Assembly: GCA_019059635.1 (NCBI GenBank)
Contig: JAGVRJ010000009.1
Coordinates: forward strand, 1,211,001-1,275,000
Reading direction: 5' to 3'
Origin: Proales similis
Lineage: Eukaryota; Rotifera; Eurotatoria; Ploima; Proalidae
Length of the DNA stretch: 64,000 nt
Within the stretch, counting starts at the first letter, position 1. Each line of letters opens with the position of its first letter. Below are positions 44,301-55,148 of this stretch, in pieces. Below the pieces are notes generated by a model. The model did not search any database, was not told the origin of the DNA, and saw only the letters and a program-made list of their open reading frames with translations. The translations under genes and the position numbers were made by a program.

Positions 44301-45986
44301 AATACGCTCAACATAGGAGGAGAGAACCTGAATGGTTTTTGTTCTGATCGCTTGTTGACTTTGCCGAGGATCGGTCGGAAGTCCGACTAGCGCTTTGGTC
44401 TCGCCTTTCAGCATCGAAATGGCAAGATTAAGCGCAGACTCGGGACTGGCTTGTTCGTTGAGCTCGTCTATTCGCTTGGACCAGTCCTGAATGGCGAACT
44501 TGCTTATCGACCGCGAGCCAAGAATATACAAGACACCGTCGCACACTCTGAACGACTGATAGCACGCGTTCTCGCCGGCGTACGCTAACGCTTGGGACAC
44601 GTAGCCGCCGGTGGCCAGCGATTTAAAGAAGCAGCTGTTGTAAACGAGCTGAACGCTCTCACTTAAATTGGCAACCACTTGAAGCTCTTCGCCGCTCTTT
44701 ATGTCCATTATGTGAAGCTTTTCCTGTTCGTCGAGAAGCGCCAGAGTCTTGGCATTCATCCAGGCAAAGTTCAAGACGACAAAGTCGAGCTTGCTCTTCT
44801 TGATCAGCGAGAATCTGAAGCTAGACTCGGCCGACGACTGGTCGCCTGGCTCTTGGCTGCCCTTGCCATTTTGATAATCGCCTTGATAGAATTGAATGTT
44901 GGAACCGCGAGCGCACGCCAATATCGGTGATATTGAACGCCTGAAAACGCCGCTCTCGCTCTTCTGAAGGATGACAAACTGCCAGCGGAGAATGGGCAGA
45001 TATTTGGCGCTGCTTGTCAAAGGAGCTGTGAAGACCACGTTGAGCTTTGGTCGTAGAGCGACCACGAATATTTTGGTGAAGCTGGCCATAGCCAATAGGC
45101 TCTGCCGACTGAACATCTCTCGAACCGACTCCAGCTCTCGGCCAGTCTGAGTCGAAGTGTTGAACTTTTTGGAGACGCAGTGCGCGAACCGGTCGAATTT
45201 GAGCACTTCTAAATGACACACTTCGCCTTTGCTGCCGGAGAAGAGGCAAGTCGAGTCGGCGCTTCGAATTCCCATCACTCGTTTGAACTCGAGCATGAAA
45301 ACACTGCCGCCCGAGTCAGAAAAGCAGGCCGTGCGAGGATCGTCCGTGAACTCAATGTTCAATATTGCGTTGCCCAACGGGTGCGCTTCGCTTATTTGCC
45401 TCAAACATCTCCCACTGCTCGTGTCGTACATGTAAATGACTCCGTAGGCATTTCCGGCCAGAACTCTGTCCGAGGAGTTGTTGAGCGCAAGAGCACTGAT
45501 CGCCTGCTTTTGCTCGCAGTTTATGAATAGCTTCAAAACTTGCGCCAAATCAAAGAGGAGAATGAGACCTCTGGAAGTGCCGACCACAATCAGCTGGTTC
45601 ACGTCCAGTGCGGTGGGCAGACCGGCGTCCGAGCGCTCGATAGCCATCATCAGCTGGCTCGAGATCTGTCCCATAGCAGTCTGCTTGCAAACCCAGCCAT
45701 GTCGTTCAACCAGATGCGTCTGCTGAACGCCCGAGTTGAGCAGAGTCGAATTGGACGAGTGAACTGAAGAGATCGGACGCGGACTTGCCGCTATTTGAGT
45801 CAAATTTGATGCGAGAATGCGCAAAATCTCGTCCTCGTCATCGTCGTCGCTTTCGTTCAGAATGCTCTCGAGTGTAGGCACTTGGCCACTGTTCTCCTCG
45901 TTCAGACTGAGGCCCAGGTCGAATTCGCCGCCTTCCAGAAGGTCCTCTTCAAGCTCGTCCAGGTCTATGGGTGTCACAATCGACAT
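41355..45986 (-). CDS. VPS8: VPS8, CORVET tethering-complex subunit
   Basis: CORVET-specific subunit that binds Rab5-type GTPases and tethers early endosomes. One uninterrupted exon of 1543 residues. An acidic N terminus (SDDDDEDEI) is followed by a beta-propeller region (about 110-480) with LIVVGTSRGLILLFDL and ALNNSSDRVLAGNAYGVIYMYD, characteristic of VPS8. Then come a long alpha-solenoid and a C-terminal RING-H2 (about 1380-1430: CQSCIQEL, then VFHCGHSFHTGCL and HCPIC), after which there is a basic, Gln/Ser-rich tail of about 110 residues. The central block SRPFATLSVNCQSC matches animal VPS8. A 4.6 kb intronless coding region is striking next to multi-exon neighbours, but the frame is fully open, so it is a working gene rather than a decayed retrocopy. 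Confidence 0.93.
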   Translation of the reverse strand: MSIVTPIDLDELEEDLLEGGEFDLGLSLNEENSGQVPTLESILNESDDDDEDEILRILASNLTQIAASPRPISSVHSSNSTLLNSGVQQTHLVERHGWVCKQTAMGQISSQLMMAIERSDAGLPTALDVNQLIVVGTSRGLILLFDLAQVLKLFINCEQKQAISALALNNSSDRVLAGNAYGVIYMYDTSSGRCLRQISEAHPLGNAILNIEFTDDPRTACFSDSGGSVFMLEFKRVMGIRSADSTCLFSGSKGEVCHLEVLKFDRFAHCVSKKFNTSTQTGRELESVREMFSRQSLLAMASFTKIFVVALRPKLNVVFTAPLTSSAKYLPILRWQFVILQKSESGVFRRSISPILACARGSNIQFYQGDYQNGKGSQEPGDQSSAESSFRFSLIKKSKLDFVVLNFAWMNAKTLALLDEQEKLHIMDIKSGEELQVVANLSESVQLVYNSCFFKSLATGGYVSQALAYAGENACYQSFRVCDGVLYILGSRSISKFAIQDWSKRIDELNEQASPESALNLAISMLKGETKALVGLPTDPRQSQQAIRTKTIQVLSSYVERIVSSGQAAPSASILKACSAKCVQVCLDIGRESLLYEQLFDQFCFSQQAEGLFLQALEEPILRDELKHIPPSMVKKFIDFYSAPDRALFDRLEQCLLHIDVAKIDLHNVLQLCKREKLLDAYIHLNNVAFDDYLSPFEVILEMMQPVRFLNYEMAREAVNQEPSLTVYGNKLLLYMHCCFSGQSYPYGKIDDDQLSDRVRRSTFDFVIAERNERIENNAPSLADYSYPIIRIFLNFDAADFFNVISMTFNEPSFEAVVGLDKKQQLVDILVRIGLNESNMSIAPKALGDLFTFLARQIANKGNNIRIDDEIFTQMIEYLCSREELDRSEEREQSLLALTNAFSTQLFYRIDLDRMLDLALKARFYRVCEILYELRGEYYEIIDCYLGVDNALERQKQVFDVVRDILKVLYESNELTSKGADKYRSFTFVQNLNVESKRRGTIGVESREVQLKKLQDKLLNAQTLRQLLLINPTETIHLLWIEMNLDLRYLIKTISDFEKSPGKLSYEAYKQKFIFDDEDTSGDGSPDSSLLLDIKEDELLYKFVKGLFDLAELLKTDQKYINYISQFSAEYCELFVDLICRFEPDRVLFYLRTVLSDYTYNPDRCLAICRERQVWDGAAFLLERSGQYEQAFEIYLSDLRTLIKELQQTLENIAEDELKLLKKSIEASLLNIVRNCQSFSQRVSEPIKQKIWFALFDEVIKPVRSLQIDPSVKALMTDQLTQSLDARLNETRDYFKQLGSQVVNSMVGYLSLTTIIEKIVCDPAFGASNYGDIKELMLKMMEVCSYEEILLIKTSSLVSKDVYHRMLLFKKARSRPFATLSVNCQSCIQELDVIRSANEAIRVFHCGHSFHTGCLPSQSQHCPICECASPIEHKRDKKPSRARQAKLLKRKKFDRAETEGDELSLSGLNLNDFDDTVSVQSLPDDNPEQQRQQESSSSLDIRQIEALRRLRTRKYRINEAYSDQASSKQRRLELAPANIMKLI

Positions 45987-46289
45987 CTCGTACGGTGATC
46001 TGCTCTCGTTCAGGAAAACATGTGTAAGAGCAGCTATGTTGCATTTTTATCATAAATTATGGCCAAAGCGACAGTCTTGTGACCAAGTCTCGGCATTAAT
46101 CGCGCCTTCACGTGACAACAAGCCAAAATAAAATGAGAAAGCCAATTGTAAATCAAAGGAAATCAGCTTGCTTTTCAAAGAATTTATTAAGGGAAGAGCC
46201 TGCAGTGGACTGGATGCACAACGCTCGGCTCGTCGCTTCATCTTATGGCAATGGGCTTTTATTAATATTGATCAAAACGAGTCTTTATT
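45987..46289. other. VPS8 upstream region and CFAP276-like 3' UTR
   Basis: About 300 bp between two minus-strand genes. A minus-strand AATAAA (46284-46289) directly follows the CFAP276-like stop codon. No gene supported. Confidence 0.5.
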
Positions 46290-46990
46290 TTATGCGGTAA
46301 AGAAGCCGCCGTCCGGCTTTCTCGAGTAGCCTTTGTTTGTCAGAATTGTGTGGTGGCTCTCTGCATTTCGACTTTTTAGAACAGAGCAAGAGAAATGGCA
46401 TGCGTGAATAGGGTGCTTACCGATTGCCAGTTTGGCCTGCTCCAGTCTGTCTTTGCCGCCGATAACCGAAACGCGTAGCGGATGATTGAGCGGCGGCGGC
46501 TCAACTGGAACAATTTTCTGCCGATTTTTTAGAATTCGACTTGAACAAAAGTTGGTCAGACTGAGTTCAGAATGATGATAGCGATCATGCCATACCCGTG
46601 GTCATCGTCCACCGTTTCCCTTTGAACTCTTGTTCGGTTCAGTGGCTGAAGAGTCTCATTGTGATGATCGTATTTGGTCTTGAGCAAAAAGTCAAGACTG
46701 TCCCGGGGCGCTTGAGTGTCGAAACTGGCCGCTTGGTGACGCACGCTGGACAAAGTGCAAGTGTTGAATAGACGACGCCACGGATTGGCTCGTTGGGCAT
46801 CTTCGACGCTCTCGGGATATGGCAGTTTCTGCAAGTTGCACACAAGTTAGTTTCCAAATGAACAGATTCAGCAGCAGTGTCAAACTGAATGCTTTACCTG
46901 AGTGGCTCGTTTGCCAACAAAGTTTTCGTCGCACTCTAGTCGTGGATAAGGAAGCGGATCGCGCAGACCGCAAGCTCTATGAACAGCCAT
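46290..46990 (-). CDS. CFAP276: CFAP276 (C1orf194)-like axonemal protein
   Basis: Small ciliary protein; the vertebrate family is a microtubule inner protein of motile cilia. Four exons join to about 165 residues. Exon 1 starts MAVHRACGLRDPLPYPRLEC. Exon 2 holds the family core: NPWRRLFNTCTLSSVR, then APRDSLDFLLKTKYDHHNETL and RETVDDDHG. Exon 3 is KIVPVEPPPLNHPLRV. The last exon has HHTILTNKGYSRKPDGGFFTA, a strongly conserved C terminus of this family as I recall it. Splice sites are canonical. Recognition is from remembered family motifs (DUF3695), not a search. With the CFAP73-like gene it suggests motile cilia or flagellated sperm in this animal. Confidence 0.68.
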
Positions 46991-47226
46991 CGTTGCGTCT
47001 CTAAATAAAAAACAAAACGCTCTTTTGTTTAACTTGGCTGCGTCTCAATCGATGAGCTCACTCTATTGGATCTGGCCATTTAGAGAATTCTGGTCCGGCT
47101 CTCTTTTTCTCTTTTTTTTTTGTTTCTATTACGAACGGAGGCACGCAAATTTATGCCGAGTTTTGCTTGTATACAGATAAACGCCTTCTTCTTCGCTTGG
47201 CTTTCTTTATTTCACGCTTGCGACAT

Positions 47227-47241
47227 GTTGCCATTGGTTAC
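47227..47241. promoter_or_regulatory. RFX X-box-like site upstream of the CFAP276-like gene
   Basis: GTTGCC-ATT-GGTTAC matches the RFX X-box form GTNRCC-N(0-3)-RGYAAC with one mismatch in the right half. It lies about 240 bp upstream of the start of a predicted ciliary gene, where RFX control is typical. A one-mismatch match is weak on its own. Confidence 0.35.
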
Positions 47242-47988
47242 GAAATCAACTCGGGCCCTAGCGAGTGCACGGAGCCGGCAACGGTGTCGACGAGTTAAAC
47301 CCTCAGATTGCTAAGAGTTACTCAACTCTACTTCATTTGTTTGGTCTATAATCAGGCGAAACTTGAGCTGAGCAGCAACCGCCGCCGCTGCCGCCACCGC
47401 GTTGCACGAGAAGTAAACGATGCAATCGAGCACTTAGGTCCAAAGTAAAAGGGTTAAAGAACGAAAAATTGCTTTATTGAAACAAATTGTGGATTATGAG
47501 CTTCATCCGCTTGAGCTCATATAGAGGAGCAAGCAGTCTGAAAGCTGTGGCGCATTGGCCAATTGAGCAGCCCAACGAAATTGATTTCCTAGCTCCTCGA
47601 TTCCCTGTCTCTCAGCCGCTTTCTTTCTCTTTAAATAAAGAAGAGAAAAAAAAAGAGAAAATGAAGAAAAAAGCAATGAAGCGAGATTAATGGAGTAGGA
47701 AAGAGAAAGCGTCAGTCTAGATGCCGCGTCTTTGCTACTACTGATGCTCTATTAGGGCGTTTTAGGCTTAAATCTTGATGCCAGAGGGCATAATGGGCGT
47801 ATTTAAGAAATGCTAGCAGTTAATGACTCTCAATTGCAATCAAATTATGGCGTTCATTTAGCAGAACGGAGCCGGCCGAAATGACTCATCAATTTGAAAG
47901 GGTCTGTGCTCCGCTTCCTATTAACGATCCATGATATTTTCCACCAATTTGGGAGTCAATTCATGTCAATCTTGTCTCTCTGTCTGTC

Positions 47989-48003
47989 TCTCTCTCTCTC
48001 TCT
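47989..48003. repeat. TC microsatellite
   Basis: Short (TC)n run extended leftward by imperfect TGTC units. Confidence 0.7.
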
Positions 48004-48595
48004 GTTTCTTTCTGGCCGAGACGTGAACTTGCACTATGAAGCTCTCTAGACCGCATATCCGAGCTTCTATATTATTCAAATTATTATGATCAGAAGACTG
48101 GCTGCCACAGATGCAAAGGCACTTTCACTCTGGCCAGAGTGGTATTGAATCATTAGATCACATTTATTTTAATTTTGTTAACAAACGCAGACATGAATGA
48201 ACGAGTCGAGTCTGAATCAATCATTGAGGCAAACAGCGATCGATTGAGAGAGAGGGTGAGCCACTGGGCCTACACAACCGACACGTAAAAGTCGTTAGTC
48301 AAATGCGCATACTTGGATTTAATTCCTCTAATTGCGTGGCATATTGTGCTCATTTATAAATTGAGATGAAATTATTTCTTCGGCGCGAGCAACAGCGATC
48401 AATCAAGGTGGAACTAGACTCGTCGCTCTGTTCTGCTACAGGCTCAAGTTTATATGACGCGGATGCGATAAATCATTTATGCCTGTTGCTGCTCGGCCGC
48501 CTGCACTTGTAAATCGAATTATTCCAAATCAGATTGGCTGCATCTATATCATTTCTGCTTCTCTCGAGTCTGCTTTTTCACTCTTAACCTACTCA

Positions 48596-48598
<3 letters not shown>

Positions 48599-48642
<44 letters not shown>
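48599..48642. repeat. CA microsatellite, about 22 units
   Basis: Longest perfect dinucleotide repeat in the window, followed by degenerate CA-containing units to about 48680. Confidence 0.9.
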
Positions 48643-48644
<2 letters not shown>

Positions 48645-50230
48645 TACAAATACACGCGCCAGCACACAGACACACACTCACTAGCAAAGAGGCATTTTTC
48701 ATCTATGCCATTTATTATACACACACATCCAGAAAAAGAAGCGAGAGTTATTGCTGGTCCAGAGCACTCGGGGCCAGATCGAGTGCTGCTTTAATTGACG
48801 CTGTAGACGCGCAAACGTGCCAGTTACTGCTGTCAGCAGACATATTCCGATCATGATCGTAGTGAATGATTAGAGAAATAGCATCAGAAATCGACGATAT
48901 CATCAGAGCACAATAACAGAGCAATGGCAGATTACAATAACATCCACAAACTATTTGATTCTTTTGATTCATTGCTCGCCCAAAAGTCAAACATTTTGTT
49001 CAGCAAAGCCAAGTCTTCTCTCTTCAGTTTTTGTCTGTTTAGTCTCGATTTTTCGCAATTTTTTTTCTTATGCTCTATTTTCATTCAAATGAACATCCGC
49101 CTCAGCCGCCAGTGCGTCAGAGACAATCCAATTTATTTTCTGTTTACTCAATCACCAAAAAGCCACGTAGAGCCATATAGGCATATATGAATGCAGGCAT
49201 TATCTTAATTAGCGAGCCGATTGTTTCCAAGCAGCTTGATCTAAAAGCGGAAGCGCGCCTACTCGCTCTCGCACACACACACACGCGCCCAGATCTGGAG
49301 GCATTGGTTCCTGTACAATCAGGAAGAACTCTTTTTCCTAGCCAAGCGTCTTTAACTAACTCTGCCAAGTGCAAGAGCGGAATCAGCATCGTCAATGGTT
49401 CAATTAAAATATGTAAATAGTACCAGCCGTGTTATATATATATATAAATGACTGTGAATTCACACTGCGTCACTCAAATGGGCCCTTTTTTTCTCATATC
49501 TCTCTTCTTGCTTGCCTATGCGCTCCCAGATAATCCACGTTTTCTGATCTTTCACACATATCTCCTTTCAATTCACGCTTCAATTTGTCGGTGAAGGCCC
49601 GGCAGTTTACGGATGCTAGACGCCGAGAATTAGGTTATTTTGTTATTTTCTTTGCAGCTGGCAACGTTTTGTGGCTTCGGCGCCTTTTAATTGGAGTCGA
49701 ATTACAGAATTGATTGCTGAGCTTGAGGATGAGGTAAATTCAAGCTCGGCTGGCGTCTCGTCACATCAGTTGTTAAAACCCATGAGGCCATTGTCAGTGA
49801 GCAAATATTTCTGGCCAAAGAAGAGAGGAATAGAGAGACGGAAACCATGTTGAGTGACAAAACGCGATTATTTATTAGCTTGTGCTGGACCTCTTGCTGC
49901 TTCCTTCCGGCATCGGCGTAATCTTGTGCGTGCTTCCATACCTCTTGCGAGGCGAAAATTTCAGAGAGGACGGCTCTTTCGACTCGGAAATGCTGACAAG
50001 TCCGAGAGCACAAGTCAAAAACGAAACCGTCAAACTGCTACTAACGCTCACGAAGCTATCTTTTGCCTCCCACTCGTTCGACTGTTGAATCAGTTTAGTT
50101 TGTTTATTTCTTCTTCGACTCTGGTTGTCATGATAGCCGTCAAAATGCAGAAATGCGAATTTATCGATGCAATATTGACTAACTCTTCAGATTATAAATG
50201 AACGTCACTCAAACACACTCACACATACGT

Positions 50231-50254
50231 TCTCTCTCTCTCTCTCTCTCTCTC
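50231..50254. repeat. TC microsatellite, 12 units
   Basis: Perfect dinucleotide tract in the gene-poor region. Confidence 0.85.
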
Positions 50255-52272
50255 GCTCTCCTTCAGCCAGACACATATGAAATTGCTATTTGCTTATTAA
50301 TTAAACATAACAAGTGAATGAAAGAGCAACTTGGGTCTAAGCGAAAATTGCTCGATAGCTGATTGAATGCAAAGGTGTTTGTGCTGGTGAATGCATGCAA
50401 GTGGCCGAGAGCTGTCAAATAGCAGTAATAGCTAAATGCATTCATAAATGACAGGCGGCGAATGAAGAACAGCACTTGAAGCTTTCAGATCGATTGCCCG
50501 AGTTTGCCAATCTGCTTGTTTACCTCCTCTCTTTGGCGTTTACACTTTTTCATTCGTTTCTTTGCCCTCTCAGCCATTCTGCATCCGATCGTCTGATTAT
50601 ATTTTTTGTTCTCCTTGGCGCTTCGTGCCTCATCGTTTCTGATCGAACGAGTCGATTGATGAGCAGGCCAAGTCATGTTTACAATTCGGGCACATGATGC
50701 AAATAATATCGCATTTTTATTTATTATGGTTTGCGGCTGAATGGCCCCGAGCGAAACGAGCATGCTCGAGCCAATATGCTTCAATCGATGAAGCAAATAA
50801 TGCGGCCATGGCTGCAAACCAACCAACGTGCCCGTTAATTTGCTTGTCGGATGCCTTAGCCGCACTTTTTTTCCTAGTTGCTTTGCTTCATGTATTCTTC
50901 TAATTCGGGCCGATTATTGTTGATGCTAGGCTCCACAATTCCGGTCTGGCAAATTTAATATACGTCTAGCGCGCTTGAAAATTTTTTTTCTCATTCTCAG
51001 GTCCAATTTCCTTTGCCTTATATTTTTTGTTCAAGCCGAGTCAGCATCAGGTCCCTGGATCTACTTGTTTTGTTGCTAATTTCACTCAATGCGCAGGATA
51101 TTCACCCGAGTCCGTCCGTGTTAAATCAAGTTCGATTTGGTCATGATTATTTGAGATTTATTTAATTTGCAGGTTCTGTCGAGTCAAGGGAACAAGCGAG
51201 GAGAAGAAGAAACGCCTCGAGTAATGTTTGCAAGAGAGTGAGTGAGAGTGCGACAGCTTAAAGCGATTGAGCAAGAAAGTGAATTACGTCAGAGTTGAAT
51301 TGGAGCTAGTCTAAGCAGAATCGGGGGAGTTGAACGCAACTGATTTGAGAGCGGACCAGACACCAACACCAGATCTAGCAGTGGTTCATATCCTCACTGC
51401 AGGCTACACCAGGGAATCGATCGTTAATGATTGAATCGGGTCGCTTGAGAACAAAACTTGATCGCCCGGCTGCGTTTATACTTACGGCCTTAGAACACAT
51501 AGCCACAAGCGATATTATATGAGCAGAGAACGACCGGGCCAGACAAAGAGGGAAAGAAAGAGAGAGAAAGAGCGAATGCAAAAGAATAAGAAGAAGACAA
51601 TCACAAAAGAGATTCTCATTTAGCCTGCACGAACTAGCGCCATTGAGACCAGAGGCCGCTCGGCGCTTGTCAACGAATTTATAGATCTCGATCATAATAA
51701 TTTCTCCTTTTGCTCGCAACTAGCTGGAATTCGCTCTGATGCCGACCGGCATTCGGCTGCGTTCTACTCTCTCATAATGATAATAATCGGCCGATGAGGC
51801 TCATTGACATATTAGTAAAGGCCTTAAATATTTCGAGAGTATTAATTAGCTAAGCGTTTTAGAGCGAATTATGTGTAAAGATCATAAATAATTGAAGACG
51901 AGGTTTGCAGCGATCTGGGCAATCATCGTCTTCATATTAGCCCGCTGCTGCCACCAGCCACAGTGGTTCGACCGAACGGTGAAAAATTGCTTCACAAGTG
52001 CTAAAGTGTTCGCTCTTCTTCAGGCGCGCTCTCTCTCGCCCTCTTTGGATTGGCCTCGTTGAATAGACTATGCGAGCACGTTTCTCAGCAAGACCATGAA
52101 CGCAAGCCGAGTGCTGCCTTCGTCATTCCGTCAGAGAGCGCTCGTTCAATTTAGTGAATTATTTAATGATTGCGATTGGCACTTTTATTCGTCAATTAGA
52201 CCTGCTATTAACATGGGAAACATTTTTCTAGATAAACGATTCAACATATATTCGATTAAGCAGCCAGACAAG

Positions 52273-52290
52273 CAGAGAGAGAGAGAGAGA
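52273..52290. repeat. GA microsatellite upstream of the SUEL-CUB gene
   Basis: About eight GA units roughly 135 bp before the start codon of the plus-strand SUEL-CUB gene. Confidence 0.75.
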
Positions 52291-52423
52291 TAGACTCGAG
52301 ATTGTGGAGAATAATCAAGCAGATTTGAACATGATCAATCAGAGACAAGAAAGAGCGAATCGAGCATTTGACGAATGAGACACAACTACGAGGGCACTTG
52401 ACGAGCTTTTTGATTTTCAAACC

Positions 52424-54592
52424 ATGAACAACAAGAGAATAATACTCAAGCAATACAGTTTGCTCTTCCTGATTGTCTCTTTTGGACGTAAGTGATTTCT
52501 GTTGCCTGTTTTAAGGGCAAACTAATCTAACTTTTGAAACTTAACTTGAAATCAGTTGGCAGTCACGGCTCCAAGATAAGCAAATGCCACTACGAAGGAG
52601 ATTTCACAGTCTACTGCAACCGCTCGAAGCTGCCGTCGCCGCACGAAAACGTTCAAGTTATAAGAAATGCAAAAGTGATTCGAGGCTTGCACTACAACGA
52701 CACTCTATGCTCTTTTGTGCCCTCCAACTCGAGCTGTCACCGCATCGAGACCATGAGCGAGTGCGTTGACCAGCCCTACTGCCACGTGAAGAACGGCTGG
52801 AACAGCCTGGAGCCGAACTGTCCGGGCAACAGTTATTACACTCAGCTCGACTACGACTGCCAGCCGGCGTTTTTCATGTGCTCAAAAGAGACGGTGATCA
52901 GCAACGTGTTCAGCGGCCTCATCTACAGTCCGTCGTATCCCAACACACTGAGGTCTCATCTGAGCGGCACGTGCTTCTTGACCGTTCACTTGCCCAAGAA
53001 TCATCACGTTCAAATCACGCTCGATCACTTTGACATGCTCAAATCGGCTCGCTGTGTGGCCGATTACATGGAAATAAAGCAATACGTGCCCGTGCACGAT
53101 CCAAACGATATATTGACCGGCAGGAAGCGACTCCGCCGAAACTCAAACGACACCTCCTACTCTGGCGGTCGGCAGAAAAGAGACGCAACCGCGTATAGAT
53201 GGGAGTCGCTGGGCAACATGTGCGGCAAAGTAGACAACACCTACACTCTCAAGGCCGAATCGGACACCATAAACCTCAAGTTTCGCCCATTGCCAAGTGG
53301 CCACGCCTATCTGAACGACTTGGATGAGCATATCGACCGAGAACGACTCGGCTTTAAGATCTTTTTCCAGGCCATTCCACCTAAAGCGCCCACTTTTGAG
53401 GTGGACGAAAGGCTCAGTAACTCGGCCTACAAGCCTGAATCGCAGCGGACCACGATTGAAGTGCCAGACGTCACACCTACTGAGCCGCACAGCAGGGAGA
53501 ATGGCAAACAGAAGAAATGTGAGATTGAATTGCGCTCTGAATTGCTCGCCTCAGCCTTCTAAATAATGTTTAATAGACACTTGGTTCTTGATTGTAATCG
53601 CAGTTGGACTCAGTTTTTTGGTCTTGGCTTCGTTCACCATTTTGGGAGTGATCATGGTCAGAAAGCGGTAAGTGCCAGTTTAAACGCAATTCCAACTCGA
53701 CGAGTAATCAACCACAACAACAACAAAAATCGAAAGCAGAATGCAAAAGAACCGGTCAGACTCAATCTCCAAGTCGACCTCGTCAGGGACAATAAGCAAG
53801 AAAGCGGACGGTGGTCGATCGTTCGACGACGATGATCGGCCGGCAAAAAAGCCTCCGGTGCCTGCAGTCCCAAAGCCGAGCGAAATCGTGTCGCACAAGG
53901 CCAAGCCGCTGAATGAAAATGTTGAGCAAGATCCGCGGAAAATGCAAGCTGAACGGCCGGCCCTGTTGCAAGATCTTTCCACGTCCAAGCTCTTGCTCAA
54001 ATACAAACTATCCAACCAGTCTTCGAGCAGCGAGAAGAAAGAAGAGAAATTAGAGGAAAAAGACGAGCAAGCGAAATCTAGTCAATCTTCGCCGCAAGTG
54101 CCTAACTCATCAAGTTCGGCGGCAGCAGCCACCGACGGAGGCGGCAGTAAGCCTTCATCAGCTAAGCTTGAGCGCAAAGCAGAGCCAAAGTTGGCCAATG
54201 ATATTTACGACGGCTCGGACAACAGTGGCGGCGTATACGGCTGCGACATGGGCGTGGTCACCAAGCAGACTGAGGCAATCGCACAGCCAGCAGAGGCGAA
54301 CACTAACTCGTTGGACACCAGTCTGACTGCTGTCAAGGAGGAACAAGAGGCCGAGGAGAGGGAGAAGCTATTGGCGAACGTAGGCGACGACCACGAAGAA
54401 GAGAACAAAGGCAAGCCGAGTTTGCCTAAATCGTCCATGCTCAAAGAACACTCGACCTCGGAGAGCTCGGAGCACAGGCCAAAGTATTCGGTCGGCTTTG
54501 CGATCAGCAATCCCGTTCGCAAGCCCGCCTTTAATCCTCTGCACGTTATTCTCAAGGATAAAAACAAGTATCACACAACCGAATACATTTAA
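52424..54592 (+). CDS. SUEL-lectin-like / CUB single-pass membrane receptor (paralogue A)
   Basis: Four exons (52424-52487, 52556-53518, 53604-53666, 53740-54592) give a type I membrane protein of 646 residues. The signal peptide is MNNKRIILKQYSLLFLIVSFG. Residues about 30-135 form a Cys-rich module with the SUEL/galactose-lectin Cys pattern (CHYEGDFTVYC at the start, a C-x2-C-type middle, YDC at the end). A CUB domain follows (about 140-290: SGLIYSPSYPNTLRSHLSGTC, then ADYMEIK). A basic insertion in its middle carries RKRLRR and RQKR|D, the furin consensus. One membrane span (GLSFLVLASFTILGVIMV, exon 3) is followed by a 285-residue, Ser/Lys/Glu-rich cytoplasmic tail with a poly-proline-like PAKKPPVPAVPKP and the C terminus TTEYI. 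I do not recognise an orthologue with a known function. The architecture is shared with the next gene on the opposite strand. Confidence 0.75.
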
Positions 54593-55148
54593 GTCGTCTG
54601 CTAGTCTCGCGTTTCTTGTTCTAAATCTTCCAAATATTTTTTATTTTTCTAACCGCTCTACTTACAAACTTGTCGAGCTGATCTGAGCAGCGTCAAGAGA
54701 ATTTAGAATTAGAACACTTGAGTTACTCGGCCCTTTTTGCGAACAATTTGGTTTGCAAGCTTAGTCAGGGGTTCTTTGAGTTGTAACGAATTTTACGAGA
54801 GAATTATTTTGCTGTTGCTACCGTTTTCGTTGTTCAGCTTTCTGCATCTCTTCTTTTCTCCTCTTACAGTTTCTGATCGATCTACGTTGAGCTGAATGAA
54901 CAAAAAAGAAAATCAAACAACAACAACAGCACTTGTGTGAGTCTTTTGAACATTTTATTTTTAAAAATTAATTTAGGACCGAACAGACAACAAGATAAGG
55001 CCGATCGAACTCTCTGAGCAGAGCACGCATCGGGTATATACACCTGTGGTTGAAATTTGCTTGAAAACTCACACTCGCAGAGTCAAGAAGCAAAGGCAAG
55101 TTAGAAAAGAAGCAGAAAAATAGAGAAATTGACGAGAAAAGCAATTGT
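54593..55148. other. Convergent 3' region between the two SUEL-CUB genes
   Basis: About 560 bp. A minus-strand poly(A) signal (TTTATT) lies at about 54955 for the larger gene. No coding content seen. Confidence 0.5.

Larger units (their letters stand above)
46991..52423. other. 5.4 kb gene-poor region
   Basis: Largest gap in the window. It holds several microsatellites, AT-rich patches with TAAT/ATTA cores, and no exon I can assign to a family. ORFs at 49671-50201 (plus) and 49702-50013 (minus) overlap one another and have no recognisable domain. It may hold promoter and enhancer sequence for the flanking CFAP276-like and SUEL-CUB genes, or exons too divergent to see. Confidence 0.45.

Noticed and set aside
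41355-45986. VPS8 as a retrocopy pseudogene
   Set aside because: The 1543-codon frame is fully open with an intact RING-H2 and propeller, which decay would have broken.
49671-50201. Overlapping ORFs on both strands in the gene desert, possibly exons of a small gene
   Set aside because: The plus and minus readings compete, there are no consistent splice junctions linking them and no family motif is visible.
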